A stretch of 45,077 nt of DNA from Stentor coeruleus (GCA_001970955.1 MPUH01000577.1:1-45077); one strand, 5' to 3'. Counted from the stretch's first letter, positions 1 through 9,800 are shown. Notes: generated by a model from the letters alone, not told the origin. A program made the numbers and translations.

Positions 1-1849
1 TGTTTTTCTTGAAGAATCCTTAGATAGTTATGAAGTAGTAATAGTGCTAAATTTTATAAAATACAGAAAATGCTATAAAATAAATTGTTAAGTTTAATCT
101 AAAAATTACTTAAGGTCCTAATCAATACTTTACAATTATATAATTTAAACTTTTAAAGTATTTTCTTAGATAATGAAATTCTATAAATCAATTATTCTTA
201 TATTTTTAAGCCTTGACCTTTTTCTCCCAGTGGAAATTCTAGCTCTTCATATGCACTTATCATCAAAAATTATTCAGTATTTTTCCTTACAAAAAAACTA
301 TTCCTTAGCGAAAAAATCCAAAAAAAAAAAAATCCCATCGAATATCTTCAATAAAAATTTTCCATTTTTATTCCAGAAATCATGTCCCAAATTCTGAAGT
401 CTAACAGAAAACTTACTAAATTTTTCTATAGAAATAAGTACAAAGATATAATCTTACAGTCATGTCTTCCAATAATAAAGCTAGAACCAAAATCATTCAC
501 ATATCATCAAACAAAAATAAATGGTTAATATTCACTAATATGTGCGCAATATTTTTTAAAAATATGCTCAAATGCATATAAACCATTAGATTAAAAATTT
601 TAGGATTATTGACGAAACTTGTGGTGTAGAGATACTTTTATGATATACAAAGCAATGGTATATTGATATAAATAATAAGGATATGTGTGTTCTAGTGTAG
701 TCACAAAAAATAAATAGTAAATGTAACCTATATTAGGCATATCTTTTAATTTATGACGAATAAGTTATTTGAAAATATTTGGAAAAAAATAACTGAGGAT
801 TAGAATTAAGCATTAAATTAGGGATTTTTGATGGAAAAACCAACTGAAAGTGACTTTGGATAAATTTTTCATACTGAGTTTTAGTTATTTGAAAATAAAG
901 ATTTAAGTTGCATGAAAGACTTTAATATTAAAATAAGCTTAATGTATATAAGTAGAACATAAAATATATATAAATTTAGTTCAGTTAATACTTTATAGTA
1001 ATATCAGAGAAACTTAATGGGAGAAAATTCAGTCTTGGAAAAAAAGATTTAATATGGACATTTGGGGGTAATAAAGTTTTAAAATATTCATGCTGCTAAA
1101 TTATAGCATGCATCTGATTTCTGTACTTATAAAGTAGAACGGGTAATGAGAAATTATTACTTATCTGAGAATAAAAGTTTTAAAGATGACAGATGTGAGT
1201 TTTTGCCTAGATAAGGAGAAATCATTTAACAGATTTAAAACTTACGTCAAATTTTCAGTATTGTTTGGGTATTCACAATATTTTTATGTTTCTAACTGAG
1301 AATTACGACTTTAAAATTTAGGCATTAAAGTTTAAAACAGTTATAAATAACTTAATCAATTTCATCATCAAATCAGGATGCCTATCTTTATTTATACTTT
1401 AATTCTATTTGAATATCCAATTTTTTAATTTTTCTTTACTTCTTAACTCTTATATTCATCTATATTTTCTCTAAAAAAATTTTAACTCTACTGAAAAAAA
1501 TAGTTTCCTTCAATATGAAGTTCATAGAAAAAATTTCAAGTTTATAATAATGTTATTTCACTAAAAATAATTCATTTAAACACTCTATCATTCTAGGATA
1601 ATGTATAACAAAAATACTACTATACTAAACTACAACAATATAAAATATCAAACTTACATACTATTACTTTTTAATCATAAAAAATTGCATCCTATTTCAA
1701 TTCAAAAATTATAAAAATTGTTTCTTTCCTCAATCTAAACCTCAAGTCTTCATAAACCCTAATAAAACTAAACCTAACGGGTATCAATACCTAATTAAAT
1801 ACTTATCTTAAACATAAACGCATATCTTATGATAAATTTGATAATAAAA
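1..1849. other. Gene-poor AT-rich region
   Basis: No gene with standard-code support is visible in this 1.8-kb stretch. A 74-codon frame at 173-397 has a hydrophobic start but then runs into A/T homopolymers, and I do not accept it. The plus-strand frame beginning at ATG 753 contains many TAA/TAG triplets but no TGA until about 1410; it is described in the findings. No tRNA-like T-loop was seen on either strand. Confidence 0.5.
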
Positions 1850-2980
1850 ATGGACAGCCAAAAGCCAAAACGTAGTAGGTTTCTAATCAAGTCAACCATA
1901 ATGTTCGGGCTTATCCTATTAATTGGCATCTTTCTAGAAATATACATCCTAAACTTTCCTTCACACAACATCGAAAAACATATTTCAAGTCCACAAAGCA
2001 TCATCCCAACAAACAGAGGTATCGTATTTGAAGATTCAGGCAGGCCTATGTATCAAGGCTTACAAATCGGAAGTTCCCTCTCCTACAACTACGATAGCCC
2101 AACATTTCTTTTCAAAGAATGGGAAGTCCTCTACCTCTACAACTCCAAATTTTCAATATATCTCTCTTTACAAAAGCAGAAATATTTTAACAGTTTGCTC
2201 TTACTAGTTGCCACTAATTATCAACCCCCAGTAATATATTATAAAACAGAAATCGCTGATTTCAAACTATCACCTTTACCAATATATGGGAAAACCATAG
2301 TAAATTCAACAAGTTTCAATATAACTCTTGGTAACTTTGACCCAAAATACAAAGATGTGTTTTTAACAGTCCCTGAATTAGACCTTGAGCTTAATGTTGA
2401 AGTGTTTAAAAAAACTACAGAAAATGTTTTAAACATAAACACTTTGTCTAAAGAAGGAGAAAAATTTGAATATGCATATCAAGATGGGAACAAACTTGTA
2501 ACAGGATATGCAAAATATCAAGGAATCAAACATGAAATGTCAGGTTCTCATGGGTTTGTAGAATGGTATAGGGCTGAGCATAATTATAAGAGTTTTAGAA
2601 TTAGTGCTATATTTTTTGGGAATATTGAAAACATACAGATTACTGTATCTCTTGGAGGACTACAGGAAGAGTTTCTTAGTGCAACAAGTGATAGTGTTTA
2701 TGTTGGGAAAAAAGTTATAAAGTTGGGGGCAGCGCATTTTTCTGAACTTATTTTTAATATGCCTATTAATGTTACAACAGAGAATTTTAACTCGACTAAA
2801 GTTGATGGGGTTTTTTATCCTCAAGTAGCTTTGGAACAGGCTAGTAATTTTTATTTTGGGAGGTCGAAGCATGTCCTGGTCCCTGGGAGTTTTAGTTTTG
2901 AGATTAAAAGCTGGGGAATCAATGGAAATTTTACGTTTAATGGACTTATTCATATAAGAGCTTCTAGTTTATTAATTTAA
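1850..2980 (+). CDS. DUF2804-like membrane-anchored protein
   Basis: A 376-aa protein. An in-frame ATG lies seven codons upstream at 1829, but I chose 1850 because ATAAAAATGG matches the start context of the other genes. Basic residues at the N-terminus (KPKRSR) are followed by one hydrophobic segment at roughly residues 15-36, with no other membrane span. This suggests a type II membrane or signal-anchor protein with a lumenal or extracellular body containing several N-x-S/T sites. The C-terminal half carries a pattern resembling DUF2804/lipocalin-like beta-barrel proteins: G-S-H-G-F-V-E-W, then a beta strand, then D-S-V-Y-V-G-K-K-V-I-K-L. The DUF2804 link is a judgement from this pattern, not an alignment, and no enzymatic role is claimed. 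It ends in TAA. The 349 bp to the convergent PP2C gene look non-coding. No GTA-N6-A-N2-TAG intron is present. Confidence 0.8.
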   Translation: MDSQKPKRSRFLIKSTIMFGLILLIGIFLEIYILNFPSHNIEKHISSPQSIIPTNRGIVFEDSGRPMYQGLQIGSSLSYNYDSPTFLFKEWEVLYLYNSKFSIYLSLQKQKYFNSLLLLVATNYQPPVIYYKTEIADFKLSPLPIYGKTIVNSTSFNITLGNFDPKYKDVFLTVPELDLELNVEVFKKTTENVLNINTLSKEGEKFEYAYQDGNKLVTGYAKYQGIKHEMSGSHGFVEWYRAEHNYKSFRISAIFFGNIENIQITVSLGGLQEEFLSATSDSVYVGKKVIKLGAAHFSELIFNMPINVTTENFNSTKVDGVFYPQVALEQASNFYFGRSKHVLVPGSFSFEIKSWGINGNFTFNGLIHIRASSLLI

Positions 2981-3329
2981 ATAGGATATTTAGTTATTAG
3001 ATTTTTAAATAAAAGGATATCTGTATTTGTATGCTGCGAATCAAACCGAACTTTAAAAAGTGAAGTGATAATTAGTGAAAAGTCTATGTGAGAATCAGAC
3101 TTTTATGATGCTACAGATAATAAAAATATTTTCCCAAGTTGGTTTATAAACTTTCGAATATGCACTATTTCGTTATAACCTTTTATATATGAAGTTATTA
3201 ATTTGTAAACAAATTTTTGAAATCCAATATTATATTATGCTCATGATTATTCGCCATTACTATCTGACTTAACAACAAATTTTATAAGCAAGAATAATTA
3301 TATAATAATAATTACTAACAATTATTAAC
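2981..3329. other. Intergenic, convergent 3' ends
   Basis: This 349-bp AT-rich spacer lies between the 3' ends of the plus-strand DUF2804-like gene and the minus-strand PP2C gene. I see no coding frame, RNA gene or repeat in it. Confidence 0.6.
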
Positions 3330-4610
3330 TCATGGGACATTCAAAAAGATAACAATGCACGTAATATCATCAATAACTTCTTCTTCCTAAATATTTCATA
3401 CCTTCATCCATTTATACTTTGCTTCTTTAGCCAGAATTTCACTAGCTCCATTAACATCATTTATCCTCCAATATGGGACGACAATTTTAAGTACATCTTC
3501 ATTGGACAAAAATTCGAAAATCCCATCACTGCCAATAACTAAAAATTTATCTTCAGCCGTGAGGTCAAATTCCAATATTTCTGGCTCACAAATAACTCCA
3601 ACTGATGCGGCAACTCTATCACCAAATGACCTCGACATAGCCAACCCAGGTATATTTTGGTTTTTAAGCCACACTCTTGCAGGACCAAAAGGGTTCCCAT
3701 GTTCATCTTGATAAGCTTCAACCCTACCTCCATGTTTCAAAATCCTACTAGACTCATCACTTTCATTAGGTTTATGATCTCTTGATAAAGCTATAGACAT
3801 CCAATGATTACCTGTAGGTACCGATCTAATATTTTTATATGATTGATAACTATCAGGCAATTGTCTAGCAATAAAAGCTCTAGAATCGCCAATATTTGCA
3901 CACCAAAGCTTTTTACCTCTTATCAAAACTCCAACAAAAGTTGATCCACTGAAATTAACATCAAAATTTTGTCTTGCCAATTCACTATTAACCCTAGAAG
4001 CTGCAGAAGTTAAAACTTTTCTTGGATTTCCTAATAAATTTGGATCTTTAGACAAAAGTATTGGGTACTTTTCTTTAATATAAGAAGATACTTCTTTACC
4101 ATTTATACCATGACCGTCAGCTACAGCGAAAAACGAGCACTCATCTGTCATGTTTTGAATGGCAATAAAGCTGTCTTGGTTAACTTTAGCTGGATTGCCT
4201 GGCATATACCCTGTCATTGTCTTATGAGAAAAAGCTGAGATCACTTCGGTTTTAATACGATCGATTGAATATTTACGTTTATGAGTAAATTCTGGGTCTG
4301 TTAATGGTATTGAAGATGGCCTTTCAGCTATTGAAGAACTTTTCCTATGACTCATTACGGACTTAACCTCTTTGGGTCTTGTGTCTAAATTGGCTTTTAA
4401 TAATGGTTTACTTATTGACTCTTTAAGCTGACCTTGGCTACGTTCTGATTGTAAACCTCCACCATATGAGTTCGAATGACGGTGTCTAGGAATAATTTTT
4501 GCACTTGGAACTCTGTAAGGAGATTGTACTAACTTACTCCTACTGGTATTTGGCTTACTAGGAGTTGCTGGTCTACCTATGCTCTTGGTTTTGTTCTTAA
4601 GGAAGTCCAT
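3330..4610 (-). CDS. PP2C-family Ser/Thr phosphatase (one 15-nt intron)
   Basis: A metal-dependent protein phosphatase of 421 aa after removing a 15-nt intron at 3387-3401. Residues 1-130 are a basic, Ser/Pro-rich, probably disordered tail. The catalytic domain follows with its usual motifs: N-Q-D (144-146), metal-binding D-G-H-G (165-168), S-G-S-T then G-D-S-R-A (241-245), S-R-D-H, S-R-S-F-G-D (326-331) and S-D-G (361-363). Without splicing the frame stops after W-M-K-V. Splicing restores E-E-E-V-I-D-D-I-T-C-I-V-I-F-L, the conserved PP2C end including the D-D-I-T metal ligand. All metal-coordinating Asp residues are present, so the enzyme should be active. The substrate cannot be told from sequence; the tail may serve localisation. 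Start ATG at 4610, stop TGA at 3332-3330. Confidence 0.95.
3387..3401 (-). other. 15-nt spliceosomal intron (PP2C)
   Basis: On the minus strand this reads GTATGAAATATTTAG, in phase 0. Its removal replaces an in-frame TGA with the conserved C-terminal D-D-I-T strand of PP2C. It fits the window consensus GTA-N6-A-N2-TAG. Confidence 0.93.
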
Positions 4611-5494
4611 TAATTATATGTTTTAAATTTCAAAAATCTGTTGGAAAAACTCGACATCGAAAAAAATATGAGTTGAGATTTTGTTGGGTTTTTTAATATA
4701 GAGAAGAGAGATATAAGAAAATAACTTTTGAAAGAAGATTAAGGGTGAAATAGGAAGATAGGTATGGAGGTTTGAAGACTAAAGATTAGGTTATGGTTTG
4801 AGAGATGGGATCGGAAGGGGTTTGATTGAGATTTAACTGAAGTAATGATGATTTAGCATGAGGTTTTTAATTTAGATTAAGATGTATGATTATTATTATT
4901 TAGAATTTTGAGGTATTTAAAATTATTATGGAAATTTAATAGTTTTTATAGGTGCTACTAAATTACTTTAGGTTTTAGATGATATTTAGTTTATAAAATG
5001 TTTTAAATCACATAAATTAAATGAAATTGTATGAATAATAAAGTTAAATGAGTTTGATCAGTCTTTATATAAATATCAATTACCTTTTAAACTTAATTGA
5101 TTCTACAATAAAAATCATAATTTAAATCAGGTGTCACAACTTGAAATTCTATCACTAAAACAAAAAATTATTATGTTTTAAAATTTGATAAAGAAAGCTA
5201 AATTAAATATGCTAGATTTTTAGTATCCATTAGCTATTTTATATTGAAGAATCTTCAAGCAATAAGTTTTACCTTACAACCAAAGTTAGTATATGATAGA
5301 ATTTACCTTTATATCACACTATATGAAATTTATCCCTTTCGCAAAAAGTTATATTTTTTATTTTAACATCTTAAAGCTTCCATATTCAAGTACNAACTTT
5401 TAAAAAACCAATATTTTTTATTTTAACATCTTAAAGCTTCCATATTCAAGTACTCTAAAAGCATAATGTTCTTAAGTATATAATTATTAATTGA
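4611..5494. other. Intergenic with assembly artefact
   Basis: An AT-rich spacer of 884 bp between the divergently oriented PP2C gene and the hypothetical gene at 5495. No coding frame was recognised. Its right end contains a single N and a perfect 43-bp duplication, annotated separately. Confidence 0.6.
5351..5453. repeat. 43-bp direct repeat beside an N (likely assembly join)
   Basis: Bases 5351-5393 and 5411-5453 are identical, and an N sits at 5394 between them. Identity of this kind around a one-base gap is what an unmerged contig overlap looks like. Treat it as an artefact, not a biological repeat. Confidence 0.85.
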
Positions 5495-6259
5495 ATGATT
5501 AAAAAGTGTTTTAGTCTCAAAGAGGATCTAACTATTGTCGCATCAAAAATACGTACTAATAGCAATCAATCATTAATAAGTCCTCCTCCGTATTTTGATG
5601 AAAACTGCGACTTAGCAGATGATAAAAACACTAAAATCACTCAAAACCCTAGCAAAACTACAAACGTTAGAGATATAATACGCATCCGTAGCAATAAAAC
5701 AAGGAACAGCTTAAGTCAAAAAAAACTAAAGGAAGTAAGTAAGGTAACAGAAAAAAAAGAACCTAGAAAAACTGCGATAATTATCGACTCCCTCGAAAAA
5801 TGCCGAAGTTTATTCGACAAAATTATTCAAAAAGACAAAAAATATGGGCATTTATTAAAGCAAATCAAAGACGTCTACGAAAAAGAACTCGAAAAAAACA
5901 GCAATGAAAATCCAGAACAAATCAATATAAAAAACAAGGTAAAAACTATAAAAAAAGTAGAAGACTGCGAAAAATTCAAAGGTCTTACAAAAAATACAGA
6001 AAAAAGCAAGTCACAACATTTTCTTATATCTTCAAACCCTATAAAATTCTCAATTAGAAACATGCAGAAAAAAGACTCAGGAATCACTGCTGATACTTTA
6101 TATACATCACCAAATAATACTAATATTCCAGAACTTTCTTTAGGTTCGATTAAGAAGTCAGATTTTCATGATGAGTTTATGTCGAATTATGATAATTTTT
6201 CCGAGTCTTGGAGAAAACTGATTAATAACGTTAGTCCAACTAGAAAAAATGACTCTTAA
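5495..6259 (+). CDS. Charged hypothetical protein
   Basis: A 254-aa protein, very rich in Lys, Asn and Ser, with no signal peptide or membrane span. The only structured-looking segment is a predicted helix at about residues 102-132 (C-R-S-L-F-D-K-I-I-Q-K-D-K-K-Y-G, then L-L-K-Q-I-K and Y-E-K-E-L). The pattern F-x-x-I-I-x-x-D-x-x-Y-G-x-L-L-x-x-I-K-x-x-Y-E resembles the N-terminal helix of TSNAXIP1-type proteins seen in ciliated organisms. This similarity is weak and I do not assign a function. The codon usage and single long frame support a real gene. A GTAAG...CAG string inside it is 16 nt long, would break the frame and is not an intron. The start ATG at 5495 lies only 41 bp after the duplicated sequence at the assembly join, so the 5' context should be treated with care. 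Confidence 0.7.
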   Translation: MIKKCFSLKEDLTIVASKIRTNSNQSLISPPPYFDENCDLADDKNTKITQNPSKTTNVRDIIRIRSNKTRNSLSQKKLKEVSKVTEKKEPRKTAIIIDSLEKCRSLFDKIIQKDKKYGHLLKQIKDVYEKELEKNSNENPEQINIKNKVKTIKKVEDCEKFKGLTKNTEKSKSQHFLISSNPIKFSIRNMQKKDSGITADTLYTSPNNTNIPELSLGSIKKSDFHDEFMSNYDNFSESWRKLINNVSPTRKNDS

Positions 6260-6491
6260 TAAATTAAATGTGTAAAGATTTGATTTGATTTCATAAGAGA
6301 ATATGTTTAGAATATTATATTTTAATTGAAGTAGCCTTTTGAATTTTGATTGTGAATTCTAATTCAGTAATTTTTTACATTCTAGTAATTATTCTTTTAT
6401 AAAATTCTTATAAATAGCGTTCAATAGATAATTGAATAATAAAAGAATGTTTAAACTTTTGTTTATGATCAAAAAATTGAAAGTTAGTGTC

Positions 6492-6658
6492 CAAATGAGC
6501 TCTTTAAATTTTGCTTCATTTTTCAATCTCAGTTGCGGTCTGGTTGCAATCGCTATTGTTAACAGTGCAAGGACCAAATGAGCTCTTTAAATTTTGCTTC
6601 ATTTTTCAATCTCAGTTGCGGTCTGGTTGCAATCGCTAATTGTTAACAGTGCAAGGAG
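6492..6658. repeat. 83/84-bp perfect tandem duplication
   Basis: Bases 6492-6574 and 6575-6658 are the same sequence, differing by one inserted A. Unit B has only one divergent counterpart (about 8690-8750). So this is a very recent local duplication or an assembly error like the ones at the three N positions. Confidence 0.85.
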
Positions 6659-6773
6659 GACATCTTAGTTAGAGGCTTATTTCTTCTCCTTAAATCTCTG
6701 ACTTTCAATTGTAAATTAAGAAATTTGATTTTCATGATGAATCTGTGCAAATTAAAAAAGTTTTTTTTGGGTT

Positions 6774-6877
6774 TTAAAGAAAACAAATTGATAAAATTAG
6801 TATCTGAAAAAATAACCCCTANATGAGTCTTAAAGAAAACAAATTGATAAAATTAGTATCTGAAAAAATAACCCCTA
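6774..6877. repeat. 48-bp direct repeat beside an N (likely assembly join)
   Basis: Bases 6774-6821 and 6830-6877 are identical and flank an N at 6822. Unit B has the segment only once (about 8860-8910). This is most simply an unresolved contig overlap. Confidence 0.85.
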
Positions 6878-7253
6878 ATGAATCAAATGCTTAAAATATG
6901 ATTAGTAAGAAGAAATTATTAGGAAATTTACAAATTGTGAAAAATTAGTATGAAAATTTTTTTCCAAGGCACCTTAGAGAGGAAATGTTTTTTTAGTTTA
7001 CTTTAATTATTCATGCTGGAAAATATAAACCCAAAATTAATTATATTTTTATTTGAAGCATTTTATTGAATTTTGGTATTGAAATAATTTGAATTCTAAC
7101 TTAATTTTATATTTTCTAACAATACTTTCCATGATATATATTCTTTAAGCTCTAACCTAACGAAGCTATCTTTTAAAATGCTCCTATCTCCAGATTCCTA
7201 TTAAGCACATTAAAAAAAAATTCAAAAAAAAATTCAAAAAAATTCAGCAAGTA

Positions 7254-7772
7254 ATGGAGCAATGCTGTGCGTCAAAAAATGATGGTAAAAATCACAGCTC
7301 AGGAAAAAAAAAGTCATCGAGGGGGAATAAAGGAAAAATTAATCGTAGTGAAGGAGAAAAAAGTCATAGTGACAAATAGGGCCATAGTAAAGGAGTAATT
7401 GGGAATTTTAAAACTAGTGAAGGAGGAGACGGAGTAGTTGCTATAGATGTTAGTGGAGGGTTTAGTGATAAAGATAATAATGTTGGTGGTTGTGGTGGAG
7501 GAAATGATGCTGGTGGTGGAGGTATGAAGGAGAAAGATGTGATGAAAGTGGAGGAGGATGTGGTGGATGTAGTGGATGTGGTGGAGGTGGTGGAGGTGGA
7601 GGAGGTGGAGGGGGTGATGGAGATAATGGAGATAGTGGATGTGATGGATGTGGTTGAGGAGGTCGAGGATGAGATGGATGTGGTGGAGAGCGGTGGAGGA
7701 TGTGGTGGAAGTGGTAGAAGTAGTAGAGGATGTGGAGGCGGTGGAGAATGCGGAAGAAGTGGTGATGATTAG
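7254..7772 (+). pseudogene. Decayed Gly/Cys-rich MGQCC-type gene (unit A)
   Basis: The paralogue of the intact gene at 9309-9800, broken in several ways. The start codon is followed by GAG instead of GGG, so residue 2 is Glu and the N-myristoylation glycine is lost, although C-C-A-S-K remains. An in-frame TAG at 7377-7379 stands where unit B has AAG, leaving 41 codons. Later the frame shifts near 7521-7545, so that the Gly-rich DNA is read as Val/Glu/Asp-rich sequence. In the Gly-encoding frame a further TGA occurs near 7656. The Cys/Gly repeat region is also less regular than in unit B. No 15-nt intron can remove the TAG. The frame at 7524-7772 is therefore only a shifted remnant. Confidence 0.8.
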
Positions 7773-7876
7773 TTCTAATTATGAAAATTTACTCTATCAA
7801 GTCATGGGATAGACTTTCTAATTTAAACATTAAGTACTTCCCTATATAGTGAATAGGGTAATATCAGCCAATATAA

Positions 7877-8404
7877 ATGGTGTCAAGACTTTTTATGATT
7901 GTCATGTGTTTATTGGTCGTCTCTCAAGGTTTCAATGGTGACTTCCATCATGCTAGATCTGTGAGCGATCAAAACTATATCAATTGTTTGAACGATGCAG
8001 AAGTTCTCAAAGCTTTAGTTTTCACCTCAGTTCAAAATTTGGCTGATGGCATATATATTTTTGAGTCTCTTGAAGATATGAGAAATTACTGGAGTATTTT
8101 TCCTCAATGGTTTACCGTTTGCCAAAATATTATAAGTGCTCCTAATCAGCTTGGTTATCCTTTCCCTGAAATCGATTTCGAAATTATTATAGGTGAGGAA
8201 GGAATTTATATAAATGAGATTCTCTACGTACCTGAAGTGTTGAATAGAAGCGATCCTCCAAATTGTATTTATGCTCTTTTCAACCTAGCTAATCTGCTTT
8301 CTGAACTTAAAGCTACCATTGAAGAACAAAATTATGGCATAGTGGCAAATTTAATTTATAGCCTCAAAGATATAAAGGATGGTTTAAGCTCAGCATGCCC
8401 TTAG
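7877..8404 (+). CDS. Small secreted four-Cys protein, unit A
   Basis: A 175-aa protein with a clear signal peptide (M-V-S-R-L then a hydrophobic core to about residue 18). The mature protein has four cysteines, C37, C82, C130 and C174, all conserved in the unit B paralogue. This suggests two disulfides in a secreted or vesicle-stored protein. The most conserved parts are F-H-H-A-R-S-V, N-C-L-N-D-A-E-V-L-K, F-P-Q-W-F, P-F-P-E-I-D-F, E-E-G-I-Y-I-N and I-L-Y. A helix-rich C-terminus (L-A-N-L-L-S-E-L-K) ends in A-C-P. I do not recognise the family, and no catalytic motif is evident. The start context is AATATAAATGG. It follows the decayed Gly-rich gene by about 100 bp. Unlike that neighbour, it is fully open and appears to be under constraint. 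Confidence 0.9.
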   Translation: MVSRLFMIVMCLLVVSQGFNGDFHHARSVSDQNYINCLNDAEVLKALVFTSVQNLADGIYIFESLEDMRNYWSIFPQWFTVCQNIISAPNQLGYPFPEIDFEIIIGEEGIYINEILYVPEVLNRSDPPNCIYALFNLANLLSELKATIEEQNYGIVANLIYSLKDIKDGLSSACP

Positions 8405-9308
8405 TTTAGTAATCCATTTAGTTAATTTAGGTTCGATAAGAAAGAAATCATTAAACTATAGTTTACTTTTTAAATGCTTTTTTTGGAGGCATAGCTTAGA
8501 CAAGAAGCAACAGCATTTATTTTTCTGTTTATAAGCCCCATATTTAAAATAAACCTTTATTACATTACTTTTTTTTTCTCAGAGCATTTGGATGCTTTCT
8601 AGTAATGAGTATCATTCAAATTTACCCTAATAAACTCTTTAAATTTTGACGAGGAATTTGTAAAATATTTTTCATGATAAAGTTTTTATTCATTTTTCAA
8701 ACTCAGTTGCAATCTGATTGCAATCACTATAATTAACAGTACAAGGTGAACATCTTTGTAAGCGCTTATTGCCTTCTCCTTGAATCTCTGAATTTTATTG
8801 TAAATTAAAAAATCAGATTCTAATAGTGATCTGTGCAAAATTAAAATGTTTTTCTGAGTCCTAAAGAAAACCAATTGATAAATTAATCTAAAAAATTAAC
8901 CCTTAATGAATCAAATACTTAAAATGATTTGTAGGGAGAAATTATAAAGATGTTTTAAAAATCGTGAAAATTAGTATGAAAAATTATCAATGCACTTGAG
9001 AGAGGGTTTGATTTTTTTAGTTTAAATAATATTATTTTACTTTAATTACTCATACTAGAATATATATAAACAAAATTTATTATATTTTATTTGAAGCAAT
9101 TTATTGAATTTTGATATTGAAATTATGCGAATTCTAGCTCAATAATTACTTACTTTCTCTCATTACTTTCCATAGTAAAATCCTTTAAACTCTAGCTTAA
9201 CGAAGTTTTCCATAAATTTAAAATACTCCTAACTCAAAATTCCTATTAAACAAATTCAAAAAAGAATTCAAAAAAAAAGTATTCAAAAATAGTATTCAAC
9301 AATAAATA
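8405..9308. other. Intergenic between cassette units A and B
   Basis: About 900 bp holding the 3' region of unit A and the leader of unit B. It aligns in blocks to 6575-7253 upstream and 10396-10640 downstream. No gene of its own was seen; the minus-strand frame at 8686-8874 is a chance frame. Confidence 0.6.
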
Positions 9309-9800
9309 ATGGGGCAATGCTGTGCATCAAAAAGCGATGGTAAAAATCACAGCTCCGGAAAAAGAAATCATCACGGGGGGAATAAAGGGAAAATTAATCG
9401 TGGGGGAGGAGGAGGAGGAAAAGGTCATAGCGGCCATAAGGGTCATAGTGGAGGAGCTATCGGGAACTTTGAAGCTGGTGGAGGAGGAGATGAAGTGGTT
9501 GCTATAGATGTTAGTGGAGGATGTAGTGGTGGAGATAATGATGTAGGTGGTTGCGGTGGAGGAAATGATGTTGGTGGTGGTGGAGGTGAAGGAGGAGGAT
9601 GTGGTGGAGGTGGTGGAGGAGGAGGTGGATGTGGTGGAGGTGGTGGAGGAGGAGGTGGATGTGGTGGAGGTGGTGGAGGAGGAGGTGGATGTGGTGGAGG
9701 TGGTGGAGGAGGTGGATGTGGTGGAGGTGGCGGAGGATGTGGTGGAGGCGGTGGAGGATGTGGAGGCGGTGGAGGATGCGGAGGCGGAGGAGGTGACTAG
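9309..9800 (+). CDS. MGQCC N-terminal Gly/Cys-rich protein, unit B
   Basis: A 163-aa protein starting M-G-Q-C-C-A-S-K. Gly2 followed by Cys4/Cys5 and Ser is a classic dual-acylation (SH4-like) arrangement: N-myristoyl on Gly2 plus palmitoyl on the cysteines. This predicts attachment to the cytoplasmic face of a membrane. Residues 9-50 are Lys/His/Gly-rich (K-G-H-S-G-H-K-G-H-S-G). Residues 55-85 contain D-E-V-V-A-I-D-V. The rest is almost only Gly and Cys in C-(G)n blocks, n shrinking from nine to four or five. There is no signal peptide or membrane span. It lies 61 bp upstream of, and co-oriented with, the secreted four-Cys gene, and the same order is kept in unit A. The His/Cys-rich composition could bind metal, but that is inference. 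The low-complexity part could be in a wrong frame in principle. The N-terminal 50 codons, ATG context and position argue for this frame. Confidence 0.78.
   Translation: MGQCCASKSDGKNHSSGKRNHHGGNKGKINRGGGGGGKGHSGHKGHSGGAIGNFEAGGGGDEVVAIDVSGGCSGGDNDVGGCGGGNDVGGGGGEGGGCGGGGGGGGGCGGGGGGGGGCGGGGGGGGGCGGGGGGGGCGGGGGGCGGGGGGCGGGGGCGGGGGD
9599..9796 (+). repeat. Coding minisatellite (30-bp and shorter units)
   Basis: Four 30-bp units, each encoding Cys plus nine Gly, start at about 9599, 9629, 9659 and 9689, followed by shorter 18-27 bp variants to 9796. The plus strand is nearly all G, T and A with hardly any C. Dense GG/GGG runs could form G-quadruplexes in DNA or RNA. Unit A has a degraded version at about 7545-7760. 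Confidence 0.85.

Larger units (their letters stand above)
6260..7253. other. Leader region of cassette unit A
   Basis: Non-coding. From about 6492 on, this is homologous to the region upstream of the intact unit B gene (about 8690-9308); shared blocks include GTTGC(A/G)(A/G)TCTG-type sequence and the stretch ending in AATGAATCAAAT. It contains an 83-bp tandem duplication and a 48-bp duplication at an N, both annotated separately. The small minus-strand frame at 6389-6577 is not convincing. Confidence 0.6.

Noticed and set aside
173..397. 74-codon plus-strand frame with a hydrophobic N-terminus
   Set aside because: It runs into poly-A-coded Lys, has no homology signal, and sits in otherwise non-coding AT-rich DNA.
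2020..2034. GTA...AAG 15-mer in the DUF2804-like gene
   Set aside because: It ends in AAG, lacks A at position 10, and the frame is open without removing it.
5736..5751. GTAAG...CAG string as a possible 16-nt intron in the hypothetical gene
   Set aside because: Removing 16 nt breaks an otherwise open frame, and it does not fit the GTA-N6-A-N2-TAG consensus of the other nine introns.
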